Origin: Cardinalis cardinalis
Lineage: Eukaryota; Chordata; Aves; Passeriformes; Cardinalidae
Direction: 5' to 3'
DNA: 64,000 bases
Assembly (NCBI GenBank): GCA_014549065.1
Contig: JACDOX010000024.1
Coordinates: 6,295,577 to 6,359,576 of the forward strand
Shown here one piece after another: positions 11,609 through 26,532 of this stretch. Within the stretch, counting starts at the first letter, position 1, and each line of letters begins with the position of its first letter. Made by a program: the position numbers and the translations under genes. The notes below the pieces were generated by a model. It saw nothing but the letters and a program-made list of their open reading frames with translations, had not been told where the DNA came from and searched no databases.

Positions 11609-13132
11609 CTATCTACTTCCTGCAGANTGGAGAGGATAACTAGCCTAGTAATAGTAAAAAAGAAGGATAAATATAACTTAATAATCTGCTTTAGTGAAGA
11701 TGTGTTTATTTTGTCCTAACTTAGTTAAAATCAAAAATAAAGCAAATAATTTTGTAGGTCTGACATGCTAGTAAGAGATAAAATGGCAGAGCATGCCTTG
11801 TCTTTGCTGTTGGGACTTCAGTTTTACAAACACTTGGACATGTGTTCAGCTTTTCAGATGTAAATAGTCCCATTAGATGAAATCTGGGTCTAAATGGAAT
11901 CAATGGTAAACCCTGTGGCAATTTAAATAAGGCTAGAATTTCATGAATGAGTTCAGTGAGACTACATGCATACATAAAGTTAAACACATGGCTGAGTGTT
12001 TGCAGGATAGAGGGCCTGCAAGGATATGAGAATAAGACCCTTGCGACACAGTTTGAAGTCTGACCTGTCTTGCTGCTGAACGACGAAGAGCCACAGTGAG
12101 GAAGTAGGAGACCATTTTGTGCATAAACAAATGCAGTATATAAAACATCATAAATAACTACATTTCATAAAATGCTTGGTTGGTCCTAAATAATGAAGCA
12201 GTGAAAATGTTTATGGGATGTGCTTGTAATGTGTTTTTATTTTATATTTTTTGGCACAAATACAAATAAGTATCATTATGCTTCATTATTCAGAAAACCT
12301 TAGTAGCAGGAGACTTTCTTTTGGAGGAAGGAAGGTAAAATAGAAATTACAGGGCAGCCCCCCATCTTGTCCTTTCAGTGGTAGGAGTCATGCAACATTT
12401 GATAATTGTGTTAACTGTTTTAATCATCATGTATATTAACTACTTAATTTTACATCACACTTGGTAAAGAAACGCTGTGGGTATTACCATAATTGTGATC
12501 GTTCTCACCATCTGAGGCTTTCCCCTCCAGATGTTTCACCAGTTTGCAAATTTGATTTGGAGCTGCATGTGCAGCAAAACAACTGCTATATACACTCCCA
12601 GATCTGTCTCTTCATGCATAACATCTTAGTAAACCCTAATTTTACATTTCTTGGTGAGAAATATTATTGAATGACTGCCCTCTTATAATCCTGTGAGATT
12701 TNGGTAAGTGCAATTTTCCAGATTTTTGAGGGAGTCCTAATTTACATTTCATAACACTCACAAAGCAATTAGCATGAAGTCTTANGGCAGCTTGACAGTC
12801 CTTTGTGCCTATGGAAACAGTTACACAATAGTGCACGTGCAGATNATATTATCAGGTGCCCTTTTGCATGCTCACTTGTTTTACCTGGGGCATGCTAAAA
12901 AGCTGCAGCCTAATTCTCATGTAAGCTCTACCTGCTCTATTGTACAGTGGACTTGCATAAAAAGAGAAATGTTGAGGTATTAAGAAAATAATAGTTACCA
13001 TTCATTGTTCTGAGTGACCTCATTTTGGCATGCTCAGACTGTTTTTCTCTATATGCATGGCATTTAATGCCAGTGATGGGAGGAGCATGAGGTGAGGTCA
13101 GACCCAGGCTGCAAAGTTTCCTTCTGTCTTTG

Positions 13133-13145
13133 CTCTCTCTCTCTC
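13133..13145 (+). repeat. Short (CT)n microsatellite
   Basis: About six CT units lie directly upstream of CCTCACAG. The tract could serve as the pyrimidine run of a splice acceptor at 13152, but the frames after it are not persuasive. Confidence 0.7.
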
Positions 13146-16100
13146 CTCACAGGTAGGTGTAGAACCTTGTCTCTTCCCCAAGTTGGAGACTAATAGTGTC
13201 TATGTGTTTGGGGAATGGAGAAGGACTATCCCAGCTGCACTGTCCTGCTGATAGTGCAATCCAGTTGTTGTTGGGGAGTAGAGGAGGGGAGACTTGGTGT
13301 AGTGGGCAAGAAGGCAAAGAAGTAAGGCAGCAAGGCAGTAGAACGTATGGCGCTGGTACCAAACTCTTCGGCTGTTGTGTGCGCAGAAGGTGACTGGGGC
13401 AAATACTTCTGTACTTCTTACTCAGNCTTTATTTTTGTTTTTGTTTTGTTTTTTAAGGTTTAAAATGTTTTTGTTTCAGTCTGATAAAATACTGATGCAA
13501 TTTCATTCACTTCAGTTACTTCATCCAACTGTGTAGGGAGCAATACCTTAGGGTGCTTTCAGAAGCTCTTGAGAAGAGATTTTCTGCCCCAAGGAGTTTT
13601 GGACTGAAAAGTATGAGAAGAGTAATGCATGGGAAAAGGCAGTGGTCCTGTGTCTTAGAGACCAAGTAGTGTGCAAGAGTCATCTAAACATTATGGTGTC
13701 AAATAGGGCAGGTCTGGCGAAAGGAAAAGGCAAGACAGAAGACAAGAGAAAAGGTGAAATGAGTTAGAGACCTTGCTGGCTCTTAGGTGTGTGAGATGCA
13801 AAAGATCCAAACCCAATGCACAAGCTGTGAGAAAAATTGCTCTCAGAGTATGAGTGCTGCTGCCTTTGCTGAGAGACATTATCCCTAGGCTTTGGCAATC
13901 TCAGCTGTTCCTGTTGTCGGAAGCCAGGCTGGGTCAAACTGCTTAAGCCTGTTTGCTTGATGGAAACAAGCTAAGATCGATCATGCCATCAGCATGGTCA
14001 GCAGGTCTGAAGGGATGACTGTTAGTAGGGTAAGTGAGGGTAAGCAATCAGTGCTGATAATCTGGTCAGAGGGTACCAGGGAAACCAGAGAGGTCTCTCA
14101 GGATTTCACTTCTGCCTTTCATGTGTTTTCGTCCTGGCTCTTCTAACCTGTTCTCTGTCTGCCTGGGTGGTTTTCTCCTCTTGTTTCCTACAATAGAAAG
14201 TTATTAAGACATATACAGAAAACAGATGCTGCAACCAAAGTAGGAGAAATGAGCAATGGCTTGCTTAAAAGATTTAGGCCCATTCAAGAAGAAAGACACA
14301 ATATGGCCTAAAAAAGGGATAAATTGTTCGGGAAAGGAAAATAGATAAAACAATGTGACTGAAGACAGAGACTTAGCTGATGCTGTGCAAAAGCTTGATT
14401 GCTACAGAAGCTACAGTTTTGTGACTGCCTTTTTTGGCTATTCCTCACACTAATTNCTAGTTTGGGACAGACGGTGATGATGCAGAGCACTGCGGCTTTG
14501 AGCTGGCCCTTGCCAAGGCTGCTGTGTGGCTAATGAAGCATGAGGCTTTAACCTCGTCTTGGCAATAGTGGTTTGGATGGAAGTCTAAGCTGAGCTATCA
14601 TCAGAGACAAGGCTATTTTTAGTGCTATGTGTATGAAGAAATAGTTGATAAAAAGCTGTGGAAAACTCTCGAAAAGTGGCCCTGTGCCTTGTGCTATGTA
14701 TACTTCATGCTGAAGAAGTTTTCAAATCCCTCTCAATGTGAGAACTGACTGTGAGTGTCAAATGTGGCACTGCACGGCATGTGGCATTCATTTATTACCC
14801 TGTTATAAGATTAAATCTTATGAATTAAACAAGTTTTCCCTGTTTGCTTAGGTTATTGTTATAGTAGACACACATCTTTAATTCCAGGTAGATAGGCTTT
14901 TCTCTCTCTTTTTGGACTTACTCTTCTTTCCTGCCATGTCTTAGCTTCAAGGACAAAAGAAAACTTAATTTTTACGTTAAAGAAGAAATTATTTGTAAAG
15001 ACACATTATACTCCCAGGCTTCCAAGACTTGTGGTCTGAAACTGGAAATGTAGCCACAACTAATGTATTCAGAGACCAGCTCAGTGTGAAGTTTTACTGA
15101 AATGTTTGGTGAATGGTCTCAAGAGCAATAAGTGAAGGTTTATGAGTTTTCTTGTAGTTCCCTGTATACTGCCTGATGTTTAATGTTGGCATTATTTTGC
15201 TAGAAATGCATTATATATTTAGACCTATCAATTTACCATGAAAAATAGAACGGCATAGTATTCCCCATCCCCATTAGCTTGTTTGTATATCTCCCTCTCT
15301 CATCTTAAACCAGGAAGAAATTACTGAGATTTTTGTGTTGTTGCCTTTTTTTTTTAATATGCCATTTTCTTAGGTAAGAGGAATGCTTTAGAAGTGGCCT
15401 GTGTTCACCTTTAGCTGATACAGCATTTCTTCTAATGCATCTGTGCTTTGTGTGTGCTGAGATTGGCCTTGTACTTAGTGGCAGAACTGGTCTGCACATG
15501 ATACGGGATGCAGGTGAGCCAGTAGCAATTGCAGAGAAGGTTTCCTTGTACCCTGTGCTACTCCCACCAAAGCTCAAGGTAATGCTATGAAAACAATTCA
15601 AGTGGTAGGTAGATAATGGCANAATTCAGAAGGCAATAACAAGATCTATTATATGTAAAAGTAAAAAAAANTAAAAATTATAGTGAGCATTCAGGAATGC
15701 TAGTACATTTTATAATGATTTTATGACTTGTTTTGGTTAACTGTCTTACATTCATGTGGCAATAATGTTCTCTTTTAAAGATGATTAAGTTGGAGTTTTG
15801 GAGACTCTAGAAATATGAGGAAGAACTGCAATCTCTGTCTGACCTAAGAAAAGAGTGAAAGCAGGAAATCATCCAGGGTGACATATGGACGCTGCATACT
15901 CTTGAATTCCTCCAAGATCTAAATATACTCAGAGTCTGAGCTAAAAGAGCATTGTTTTTGTACTTCCATGTTAATCTGAGTTATATTTCTGGCATGTGCT
16001 AGAGTTTTTGCTTTATCTTCAGGGCAGATGTAGCCAGAAAACTGAGAGAGAGACCAGCACCAGACTTAGTCCAAAAATGGCTTATCTGCAGTATGGGTGG

Positions 16101-19100
16101 TTCAAAAGCATAAACTATATAATTTCTAATTTATTATCATAACATGATTTCTGAAGCAGTCTGATCCTTCTAGAGTTGCATCCTTGAGAGACTATAGAAA
16201 TTGAAGCTATCCCAGCCCTAAAACCTTGTTGTTCAGGCCCCTATTCTGGAACAAAAGCCCCCACCCAAAACCAACATACTTCATATCTACCCCTACCCGT
16301 TTTTAGCCTAAACATTGTTGACTGTCTTATTTTTTCAAGGACATAAAAAAGTCTCAGAGATTTTACTCATGATTTATTTCTGATTATTTCATGCTATGGG
16401 TATTGATGAGATAATGAAAATTTGTATCTGGAGCATTGTTGTGGGGAAAGCAAATTGTGTGCAATGTTTCTCATCAACCATCATTAAAGGATTGACTATT
16501 ACAATTAAAATTAATTGTGCTTAATAAAAGATTGCTGTACTGTTGTTTTTTTTTGGTAACATGTTTAAATCACATACTCATAACTTTCCCTTCATNTTTC
16601 AGAAAGCTTTTGGAAAATTAGGTTTTCCTCTTTCAGGGAGAAAAGGGATTCAGTATTTCCTGAAGGTAGTTATATTTCTTAAATCACGGAATCAAAATGC
16701 AGTGCTTCATGTTAATAAATATTTACTTTGGTTTTAAGCTTGGAATCATCAGCAGTGCCACCAGCTAATCTGTGAATTTGCCTGAGGTGGTGATGTGAGC
16801 CTGCAGAGTGTTATATTTGAAGTTGCACTCATCCATTGATTAACTGAATAAAATTTGCATCTTTAACAAAGACTAGCCTATAGCTTTCTCTAGGTAAATA
16901 ATTCTATGCATACTTTTCAGTAGTACTTTGCAANTTTTTTTCTTTTAATTGTTTTAACATTATTTTCTTCTGTGTGTTGGTTTTATGNTTTTTTTTTCCT
17001 TTTTTTATCTGTAGGGATAGCTTGTTTTCAATATCAAACAAAACCCAAACACCATCAGAAAAAATGTTGGGAATAAAAGCAATTTCATATCATCATAGAC
17101 CATGAACTGTGAAAGTGATACAAGCTCAACTAATCTTCTCACAAGTCAATATTAATTTTTGTTCTGTCTCCTGGTTTTTGTGATGTTGTGTTTGTTTTTT
17201 AATACATCTTTTTTTATTGTTGTAATTTGTTTTGTCTGTGTTCACTTATTCTTTCCTACCTCACTCTTACATCGTACCCTCTATGGGCCAAGGACAAACC
17301 TGCTTGGANCTTGTACTTGTCTTGTCTTGCAGGAAAGCATCTTCAGTGATGGGTTGGNTTCTTTAAATGTCATTACTCTCATCTCAAAACCTGATGGTTT
17401 TATTGATTCTTATAATTTATGAAATCTGCTGCCCTCACTTTTGTAAGTATTTGGTCAGAATGAGTGTNAGGGATGATGTTGGTGAATACAGGTAAGGATG
17501 TCTCTTCTATATTACATGAAATTATTGAACACGATGAGNTCATAAAACAGAAAAATAATAGGAAACCATTGTGTTTATGTAAAATGTGTTCTACTCATCA
17601 GTTTTGCTCATGAGCTGCGGTACACTCTTTAGGACACCTTTGGCAGCCAGGGAGATCTATGAGAGTCTTCCCCTTGTTGGGGTTAGGGGCCCTTTTAGGT
17701 CTAGAGCGTCTGCAGTCCTAGGATGTGCTGCTTTCCAAGGGTGTTTGCTGCAGAACTGGTGTGTCAGCCTCTCCGAAAGCCTTTGGCTTGTCCTGCCCTG
17801 CCTGCTTTGCTGGGATAATCCTGCAGCAGCTGTCAGAGTTCCCCTTTGATTCCTGTGGCTTCAGCAAAGCTGCGGGNACACTGGAAACCTGGCCCTGACC
17901 CTGCTGAGCTGGTGGAGATAAGAGCAACATCATCCTCATTGAACCTGTGTACCATTGCCCTATTTCAGCTAAGGGAAGGGTCAAAATCAAATCCCAGATT
18001 TGATTTCCAAGGAATGAGTGGCAAGCAGTCCTCCTCCCATCACCAGTCCCCCAGGGATGCCAGCTGCATGTGCCCTGTCCCCAGTACCCCTGTGGGTGGG
18101 AGNGTGTGGAGTAGTGATGTGATGGCATCCCTGCTTGTGACAACTAGAGGGAAAAAGTGGGTGTTTGTAGATGAGGTTGTACTCAAATTTGATTGAGACC
18201 TGCTGTCTGTTGTTGTGATCCAATGCAGAAAGTGTTGTCAGTGGATATCTNGTGAGGAGCTGGGTGCTAGGCAGCAAGAGATCAAAAGTACAGAGCTGCT
18301 GAGTTGGTCCTGTTGTATTTTGGTATTGTTTGTGATGCTCAGTGGAATGCACATCCCTTGTTTTAGATGATGCCTAACTGTCCCTGGAAACATGTCTCTT
18401 AAAAGTTTTGCTCTTATTACTTTCAGCTTCAGCATGCATTTGTGAACTAACTGTACTCAGGAAGGGTGCTCTGCTGTGGATTCAGTTCTTGTCCTACAAA
18501 GCATCCCCACTGAAATGTTTCAGAAATGGTTTAGGGTATAACCTGTGGTGTGAGGAGGCTGGCAGTGAGAAGGGTAGGTGATGAAATCATTCCATAAATA
18601 CTGAGAGACAACTTGAACATATAGTGCTNGGATTAACTGCCTCCACTTTGTGTACATAATTTTCTATTAAATAATTTGTTTTCCTGCAGGTAAAAAGTTA
18701 ATCTTCTAATTTTAAATTAATCTAGGTTTAACTTCTATTGCTGCAATCTACTTTCTCTTTTCATTTTTGACATAATGTTTCACTCTGCTAGGCAAATTCA
18801 ATAGTTTGATTGGAACCTGGTACATGATACCTTTTCAAGTGTAGGTATTGCAAACTGCCTTTTTTACAGTTTCCACGTCACTTTGTTTAATAGCAACTTT
18901 TTCAATATCTGGAAATAATACAGGGGTGATACAAACATTATGCCTTATTATTTCAACCTATAAACACTCTTCCTTGAGTGTACCTTCAGCCCCTCTGTGC
19001 AGTATGAATCCCCGTGTAACTGTTGAACCGTACATGTACAAGATTGAAATGTATTTTTGCAAAGTCTTGTGATGTCATGAGATTAAACNTGAGTCTTCCT

Positions 19101-20125
19101 CCCTTCAGTTTTTTTTTCCTAGGTTGTGGCTTTGATATTAGGTGGCCCGTGTAGGCTTGGCTTTGACCCTTCAGTGAGNTATCAGATTCTTGTCTGAAGA
19201 TGTTTTCAGCTCCAAAGTCAGCTAGTCTTGAAGCATTTCTCTTTGTCCTGCTGCTGGCAGTATTGATCTGAAAAGCTGCGGGTGGAAGCAGCAGCCTGAG
19301 GTCCCCACTCACAGTGTGTCTGGGGACCTCAGGAACCCCACTTGCCTCTGGCTGCTGAGAGCTAAAACCCANGCATGAGCATAGGAACCTGCTCAGCAGT
19401 GCCTGAACTGCTCGTGTATCTTCGAAGAATTAGTACCTGAGTGCTTTTTGCACCAAGTGTTATGAATACCATCCTGTCACCATTTAAAAACCCAGAGTGA
19501 AACAGACCCCTTTGTGATTGTTCCTATGTGTGCCTTATGGCTTTCTAATTAAAAAAAANCACCGAATGTGTCTGTTCTGTTCTTCCTTTCAAAGCAAGAA
19601 ATAAGCATTTATGTGTTGGAAAGGGGAGACTGTCTTTTATCCCCTTCCTTTTTCATCTGAAAAAAGTGGCAGGAAAGAAAGAAATACAAATGCAGTATTT
19701 GAATTAATTTCCCCCTGATTTTGAAGAGGGCTTTTTTCACATATTGACTGTAGCTTGTGCTTTGAAAAGTGATGTTTTAACTCCTAGTGTGCCACACGGT
19801 CTTTCTGTGAGTGCTGGGTGAGGACTTAAATCCTCCTTTAGCCATTCTTTACTGAGTCTAGTGCAGCTTTACTTTGCTGTGTAGTGGATATCTCTGGGTC
19901 TTGCAGATTTACAGTCACTTATCCAGGGCAATTATCAGGAATTCCAGTTTGTGGCATTCTTGCTACCAGAAGAATTGCCTGAATATTGAAACTTCTAAAC
20001 TCACATCTGTTCCTCCTATTTAGGAGATAATGAACAAGGGGGAAGGAGTATTTTTAGCCTCTGTAAAGTGCAGTTTCTCAACAGCTTTACTTTCTGGTTC
20101 CAGTCTATTCCATAGACTTTGAGGG

Positions 20126-20195
20126 TTCTTTGTTTTTGTTTGTTTTGTTTTGTTTGAGTCTTTGTTAGTTTTTTGTTTTTGTTTTGTATTTTTGT
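20126..20195 (+). repeat. G/T low-complexity tract (TTTTG)n
   Basis: Irregular TTTTG and TTTG units run for about 70 bases. On the minus strand they produce spurious Lys/Gln/Asn/Thr-rich open frames, which should not be annotated as proteins. Confidence 0.85.
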
Positions 20196-23100
20196 TCTGA
20201 TGTGTGTATTGAGTTTGTCTAAGTTTTTCAATTGTGCTGCATTTCAACCTTCCTCAGAATTTTTTTCTTTACTGTGGAAGAATTAGCTGTTAATTCCCTG
20301 GTTTTTTATGGCAGTTTTGAAAATAAGCCTGGAAAAAATGACACAAAAGTGCTTTTGGTGAGGCAGCTTTACCTGTGTCTTTGCATTGGTGTAGCTGGGC
20401 ACTGCTGGCTGTAGTGCAGGCAGACCTACTGGCAGGTGATTTAAGGCCAATATATATATCTTTTTCCTCTTTTCCAGGTATTTTATTGTTTTGATATTTA
20501 CTCATTTTTTCTTTGTACTGGTTTTAATTTTGGAGAGCTGAGCAGTATTACTGACAGTGCAACACCAGTACTGCTTAGTTATTGCAGTACTTCTGTTAAT
20601 AGTTGATGATACATTTGCAAGAGCAGCCTTTTGCAGAACACTTCCATTTATTTATTTATTGAAGACAACAGGCTAAGCACACTGTTAGCTTTAAACCAGC
20701 ATCAGTCCAATGCACAGATGGAGAAGACCAATTTTTGTGCCTGTGCTTCAGGGTAGATTTTCCCCAGCACAGATGTGTGTAAGCAGAAGTTTTAGATACA
20801 TTTGCTTAGTTTTTACTTGGAATTTGATTGCATGAAATTCTGCTTCTGTTTAAGGACTTTTTCTTGTCCTTTTTTGGAGTTTCTTTCCTGAACACGTATG
20901 AAGAAGAACCAGGAGGTGAACTCCTGTTTTCAGAGTAATGTACTTTTAATCGAGTGGGGTTGTAAGCTCTTAAATTGTGTATGACCTGTTTGGCCTTACA
21001 AATCCCTCCTAGAAGAGATAGTCAGCAGATGTATTGTAACTGGAGTCTATTGGAAAAGGTTGCAGTCTGCAGAGGAATGTGCACCCTGTACTTTAATTCT
21101 CTTTCCATTAAAAGTTTCCTTTGTTGCCAAGGAAGTAAAGCAATGATCATGTTATGAGGCTGACAGTTTTGCTAATGTTTCATATTTTCAGAACAAGGCT
21201 GTTCAGTTGTTGAGGATGATGTAAAATTCAAGGACTCTTACTAATCTTTTTGATGGGACTGAAATATATTTTGACACCTCCTCCCTCCCTAAAAAAACCC
21301 TCCAAAACTCTTTTCTCAAGGTGACAGAGGAATGGACTCCCTTTTTAATGGATTTTGGTAAATATAGCAAGTAATTAGGTGCTCTCTGCCCCTCTGGTGG
21401 TGTAAAAAGCTCCACAGACTCTCTAAGCTGGGCTCCCTTTACCGAGGATTAAGTGTGTTGGAGTTCTCCCTGCTGCGTTTCCTGTTGCTGCTTTTTACAG
21501 CTCCTCTGGTGTTGTAAGTCATTGCTGGGGAGGAGCTGTTACCCATGTCCCNTTCATAACTGCCTTGTTCCTACTTCATCTCTTCAAAGTAAGGTGTTAT
21601 TTTCATCCCTTTCTTTTTTCCTTTGGTCCACACACTTAGGAAATAAGATCCAGAGGCTGTGGTTGCTCTCTCTTGCAGTTACCTTTGTGTGTTTAAGGGC
21701 ATTGGACTTAAGGGTTTTGCTACATGCCCTGGGTATGTGGGCTCATAGTAAAGTGATGCTAACTCAGGTACTGATGACTTTTCCTTCCTCTTCAAATATA
21801 GGATGTCAGTGAAAGACTCAGGAGTGACCAGTCTGCAGTTGAGACNGTGATGCTGCATCCTCATCCTCTTCCCTTAGCTGTTTCTGAGAAAGAGACAGGA
21901 AGCAATATTCTTCCTTACTTTTGATCTTGGCAAACATGGTGATGTTTTTTTTTATTGAATAAAGAGGAAATATAACTGGAAGTAGTTTGAATTCTACTTT
22001 TTCCTGCTATGCATGTTCTTGTGTGTGTGTGGGTAAGTGGTTTGCAGTGCTGATACTGATAGGATAGCTCCTGCTGTGTAACCCTGAATTTCTGGTTTGA
22101 AAACTTGAGCCTGATGTCATAGTAGCAGNATAAGCAAGATTTATTTTGCCTAAATTAATCTTCTTAAAATGTTTAGGTCTATTTTAAGTTGTTATAGGGG
22201 TAAGAATATTGCTCAGAGGGAACAAAAGTGTGCAGCTTATGCAGGCTCAATGAATTTTATTACCAGAGAGACTTCTTCCCTGTCTCCATTCATAATGGTT
22301 TGGTATTTCAATCAAATGTTTTCAAACATTTACTTCTCCTACATGCATGAGAGGATTCTCTCTTTTGAGTATGGTTGTTTACTAGTAACCTTTAGAAATA
22401 ATCNTCTTGGTTGATAAGGAGTGGATACTGGTTTCTTGCTTTAGAGGACAAAGATATTGGAGACGACCAAATAGTGTTGCTAAAATATGCAGAATATATC
22501 ATGTTAACTTTTGTTTTAAAAATCTTTCTTTGCCAGTAGTACTGGATGANAACACTTATCACAGAAAAAGAGGATAAGGTAGAGAGAGACTAGCATTATT
22601 GTTGATCTACTGTGCAAACACATATCAGTCTTTTTTAAGCAGGATAACTAGAAAAATATAATCACAAAATCAGTGGCATCATCTTTTATCCTCCTTTTCT
22701 TCCCCTGCTCTTTANGTCTAAAAAAAAATTTAAAATCCAAGAAAATACCCTGCTGCTATATCCGAGCTGCTGTAAGTTAATACATAGATAGTAAACAGAA
22801 TTAGGCTGATACACAACAAAAAAAGATATTCCTTATTTCAGCTTTCTGATGCAAGAAGAAGGCAGACTTATTTTTAAAAACGGCTACGATTACAACAAAG
22901 GAAAGAAATCAAAATACTCTGNAGAAACAAGGAGGGTTCACGGAGTTGTCTTTTCCTAGGCTTNCAGGAAGACAAGAGACATGATGCAAGTGAAGTGGTT
23001 AAATTAGGTCGTGGCACAAGCTTTAGTAGGGATTGCTAGGAAATAATTTGCTGCGTGGAGGAGAGCTTCCTTCCTTAATTGTTTCCACCTGGTAGCAGGC

Positions 23101-23970
23101 TATTGTCAGACCAGGGACCTTTCTGCCCCTTGGAGCAGCACTCAGAATGAGAAATACACTGTGCTCTGCGAGTAAGTAGTGTTTGGATAATAGCTAATTC
23201 TGCCTGGCTTCATTTTACAAAGCTGTTTGGAAATGTGATAGAACAGCATTCTCCTTCAGGGATACATGCTTTCCCACTGTGGTCTCACTTGGGAGACTGT
23301 TTTTCTGTGTCTTTATTTTTGTGTTGCTGCTACTGCAAGCACCATGGTATGTTTTCAAAGTCCCATATAAAAATGTGAAGTGTTACATTACCTGTTAAAG
23401 CACTGTGACTTCTTTGTTCTGAAAAAATGCACCCAGAAGTTGTTTAGGAATGCAGTGCCTTACTAGAAGACAAATTAAATAGAGTCCTTTGTTATGCTCT
23501 AGGAAGGAGAAAAAGCCTTGCCTAACACTAAAAAAAGTAGGAGCAGACATGCATGTGAAGAGTTATCACCACCAATCTTGAAAAAAATCATAATGACTTT
23601 GAATGCAAGCCCTCACTCTGTGGAAGTTGACTTATCACGTCTAATGCAGCTCAGAAATTCAGTTCAGTTTTAGTAGCTGAAGGCTAGAATGGGGAAGTCC
23701 CTCCTTTTGTAATCTATGCCTCTTTAAAAGTGTGCTTGATTTCTGCCTTCAAAGTCTGGGGGACATAAAAGTGGAATAAACTTTCATCAGAAATCAACTG
23801 AAATGTGGATTTCCAAGATAGGTGTGTAGGATTTATGCAGGCTGCCTGTGTACACCTGTTGTAATTTTAGTCTTATTTAATTATTCTCAAACGGTGGTAC
23901 TATGTCCTAATTAATAGTTTGCTATGTTTGTTGATGGACTTGGGAATCAAAAATTCAAAATGAAATTGCA

Positions 23971-24172
23971 GCGATTAAAAACATCTCAGCAACGAGGCTC
24001 AGGACTCTCTGGATCCATTAGGAAGTGCAGTCCCGTTGGCTGCTGCCAGCCCACTGCTGGTGTTGCACAGGTGGCTTTGCTGCGATGGAACACGCGCATT
24101 CCGCACGCGCCTGGCATCCCTGGCATGGAGCGGGAGGCAGGCAAACGCCTACGGACTGCTGGGGATGCTTCG
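23971..24172. promoter_or_regulatory. CpG-dense patch
   Basis: About 13 CpGs fall within about 200 bases, including CACGCGCATTCCGCACGCGC near 24090, whereas most surrounding kilobases have few. The GCGCA/TGCGC-like half sites resemble NRF1-type elements. It is too small for a classical CpG island. Two overlapping open frames on the + strand (23924-24229 and 24025-24288) appear to be by-products of high GC. It could be a small promoter or enhancer, an unmethylated GC-rich insert, or unrecognised exon sequence. Confidence 0.3.
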
Positions 24173-26532
24173 TCTGCCAGAGCTACCCTGGATTCCAGAA
24201 GCTGCTTGGTACTAGCTGTGGAATATTAAGCAGGGTTGAATCTGCCTCAGTNTGTTGGAATGAGATTGCATATTTCATTAAAGCCTAATTTGTTTTTCAA
24301 GGGGAAGTACCAGAGGCTTCAGCAATTATCATACTTCTAAGATTGGGAGAAAGATGCTTGGATGAAATTTAGCAAACAAGGCTGTCAGTGCTCATTTAGT
24401 AACTCCTTTGTGAATCATTTTGAACCGAATTTGCATGATTGTAGCAGACCCAGAAAACCTTTTGCTGCAATTATTCAGTGATACCACTATATAATCAGCT
24501 GGAGGTAGTGGATACAAAGCTTTTTTTCACCATTTCTGGCCTTTTCAGTCCCTTTCTCGGCTTCCCTGGGGGCATTCTGAGAGAACCTGGCACTGATCCA
24601 GAGCAGATACATACATNAAGGATAGTGGGTTGGATGGAGGAGGGATGTTGGCCTTTTGACAGAAGGATAAGATTCTGGTTTTTCATATTTGACCCTGCAT
24701 TTCTTGAAATCTGCAAGGTTTAGGGACAAAAACCTTGTGTGTTACACCCTTCATACTGGAGCCTGGACTGAAAGTTCTTTATGCATCTAGGGTTAACAGT
24801 CTAATCTAGGAATTGAATTGAACCCGTGTAACTTGCATGCTAAATTTTGAAATGCTTGCCAGATGAAGGAAAAAAAGAGGAGTAGGGAAATTAGAGAGTA
24901 AGTAGTGCCAAATAAGCTTTAAAGTTGCCCTNCTTTACTCTTTATTTCAAGTAGTGGAGTAGGAGACTGAGTCTTGAGTTACAATGAAAAAGGAGTTTGT
25001 GCCTCACTGTATCATTTTGAAAGTCAAGTGTTTGTAAATGACAGAGTTCAAGACTGACAGGAAAAGAATAATTAAATCTGAAACAGCAGCACAGGTATTT
25101 TTGAAGGTGATGGGGTAGGGTGGAAAGTGCTTGTGGAGCTCTGTGCGACAATGTAATTTTTGTTCCCAGCCTGTGGAAGTGCTTAGCAGCTGCTTATTGC
25201 CTGTAACAGTTTGTTCTTAATTGACAAGGTTCCCATCTTGAGATTTTTCAGTTGTATGCTTATATCTCCTCTGTCTTGGTGTTCTTTAAACAGTTTAATA
25301 AGCCTGGCATATCTCTTCCACCACAGCAGAAATCGAATTGCATTAGAACAATCAGACATTGTGAAGTGAGTTGTTAGGAAGTCTCTTTGCCTGAGATACA
25401 GCTGTTTCTTGACCATATGTTATCACAACAGCTACAAGTCTCAGTAGTGCTGCATGGGAAAGAAAGAATTGTCACTGAATTACTATTCAAAAGAGAANTA
25501 AAATCCAAGTTAACACCCATCTGAAATACAGCATGGCTTGCACTTGCTGCCTTTTGGGTGTGCTTTTTTAAAATTTATTCTGCAGCATAGATAGGTGACC
25601 TGGGGAAAAAAACAATTAAAAAGGCACAGACCATTTTGAAGGATGATACTACTGAACTGGCTGGTCTATTCTGTGCAGATGCAATTCCAGTATGCTGTTG
25701 CATATGTGTTCGTGCNTATAGGAAATTGACTTCAGAAGTTTAATGCTGTTCTTAGTCTGCAGTTGCTCTTGTAATCACTTGGTTTGATACTTGGTATCNA
25801 AGCTGGGATTAACTTTGTTGGTGCTTGTAGTGTTAACTAAAACGCTCCTAGTGGCATTTTTTTTTAACAATTCAGAGATAATTTAATAATTTTTAAAGCT
25901 ATCGTCATTGCTATATAAAATATGTGTTGGCTAAGCTAAAAGAAAAGGGGAGCAGAAATGCTTTGAATACATATATCTGAGCACTGTTTTGTTTTAAACT
26001 GTCATAACACTACCTGCAGTATATTGGTTTCCTGAATTTCAGTAGCCTGGTCTGATCCCTCCATGAACTGAATCCTGCTGGCAGCACAGGGATCTTCTCA
26101 GGTGTTGCCATGCCATGTGCATGCATTTCTGCATTGTGATACTGTTGCCTCCACCAATGTTTTTAAAACCATGCCTCCATGTCTAATATTCTTGGTTAGT
26201 AATTTTACCAATCTCCTCTGTAAATGTGATCTTTTTGTTTTCACTTCATTGCTGTGCAATTTCATGACCTACTTAATTTTCTGGTTAACAGACAGTCTCT
26301 TTTCAAAGGATTTGGGAATGCTTCTACCAGTTNGATATCATCTGTTTTGCCATTGTGCTTATATAATGGTGTATGATAATGTAAAACTGAGGCTCCTAAA
26401 GCAATTTGATTATTTGTTCAGATAAAAAGTCTTACCATACGTCATTGTTGACAGTGAAATGGAAACAGGGTGGTTTTAGTGGCTAAGGTGAATGTACAAT
26501 TGCTCCAGCATTCTCTGANTGTGCTATGAAGT

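Noticed and set aside
13680..13780. Excellent minus-strand pyrimidine tract ending CGCCAG
   Set aside because: All three frames after it meet stops before any donor.
15363..15582. Open + strand segment reading AGEPVAIAEKVSLYPVLL before a donor-like CTCAAG/GTAATG
   Set aside because: The only strong acceptor (TTTTCTTAG at 15373) is followed at once by an in-frame TAA, and a 98-codon antisense frame overlaps.
17718..18143. 141-codon minus-strand frame in a GC-richer segment
   Set aside because: Higher GC lowers stop frequency. The composition is Ser/Gln/Pro/His-rich without motifs, and opposing + strand frames are open too.
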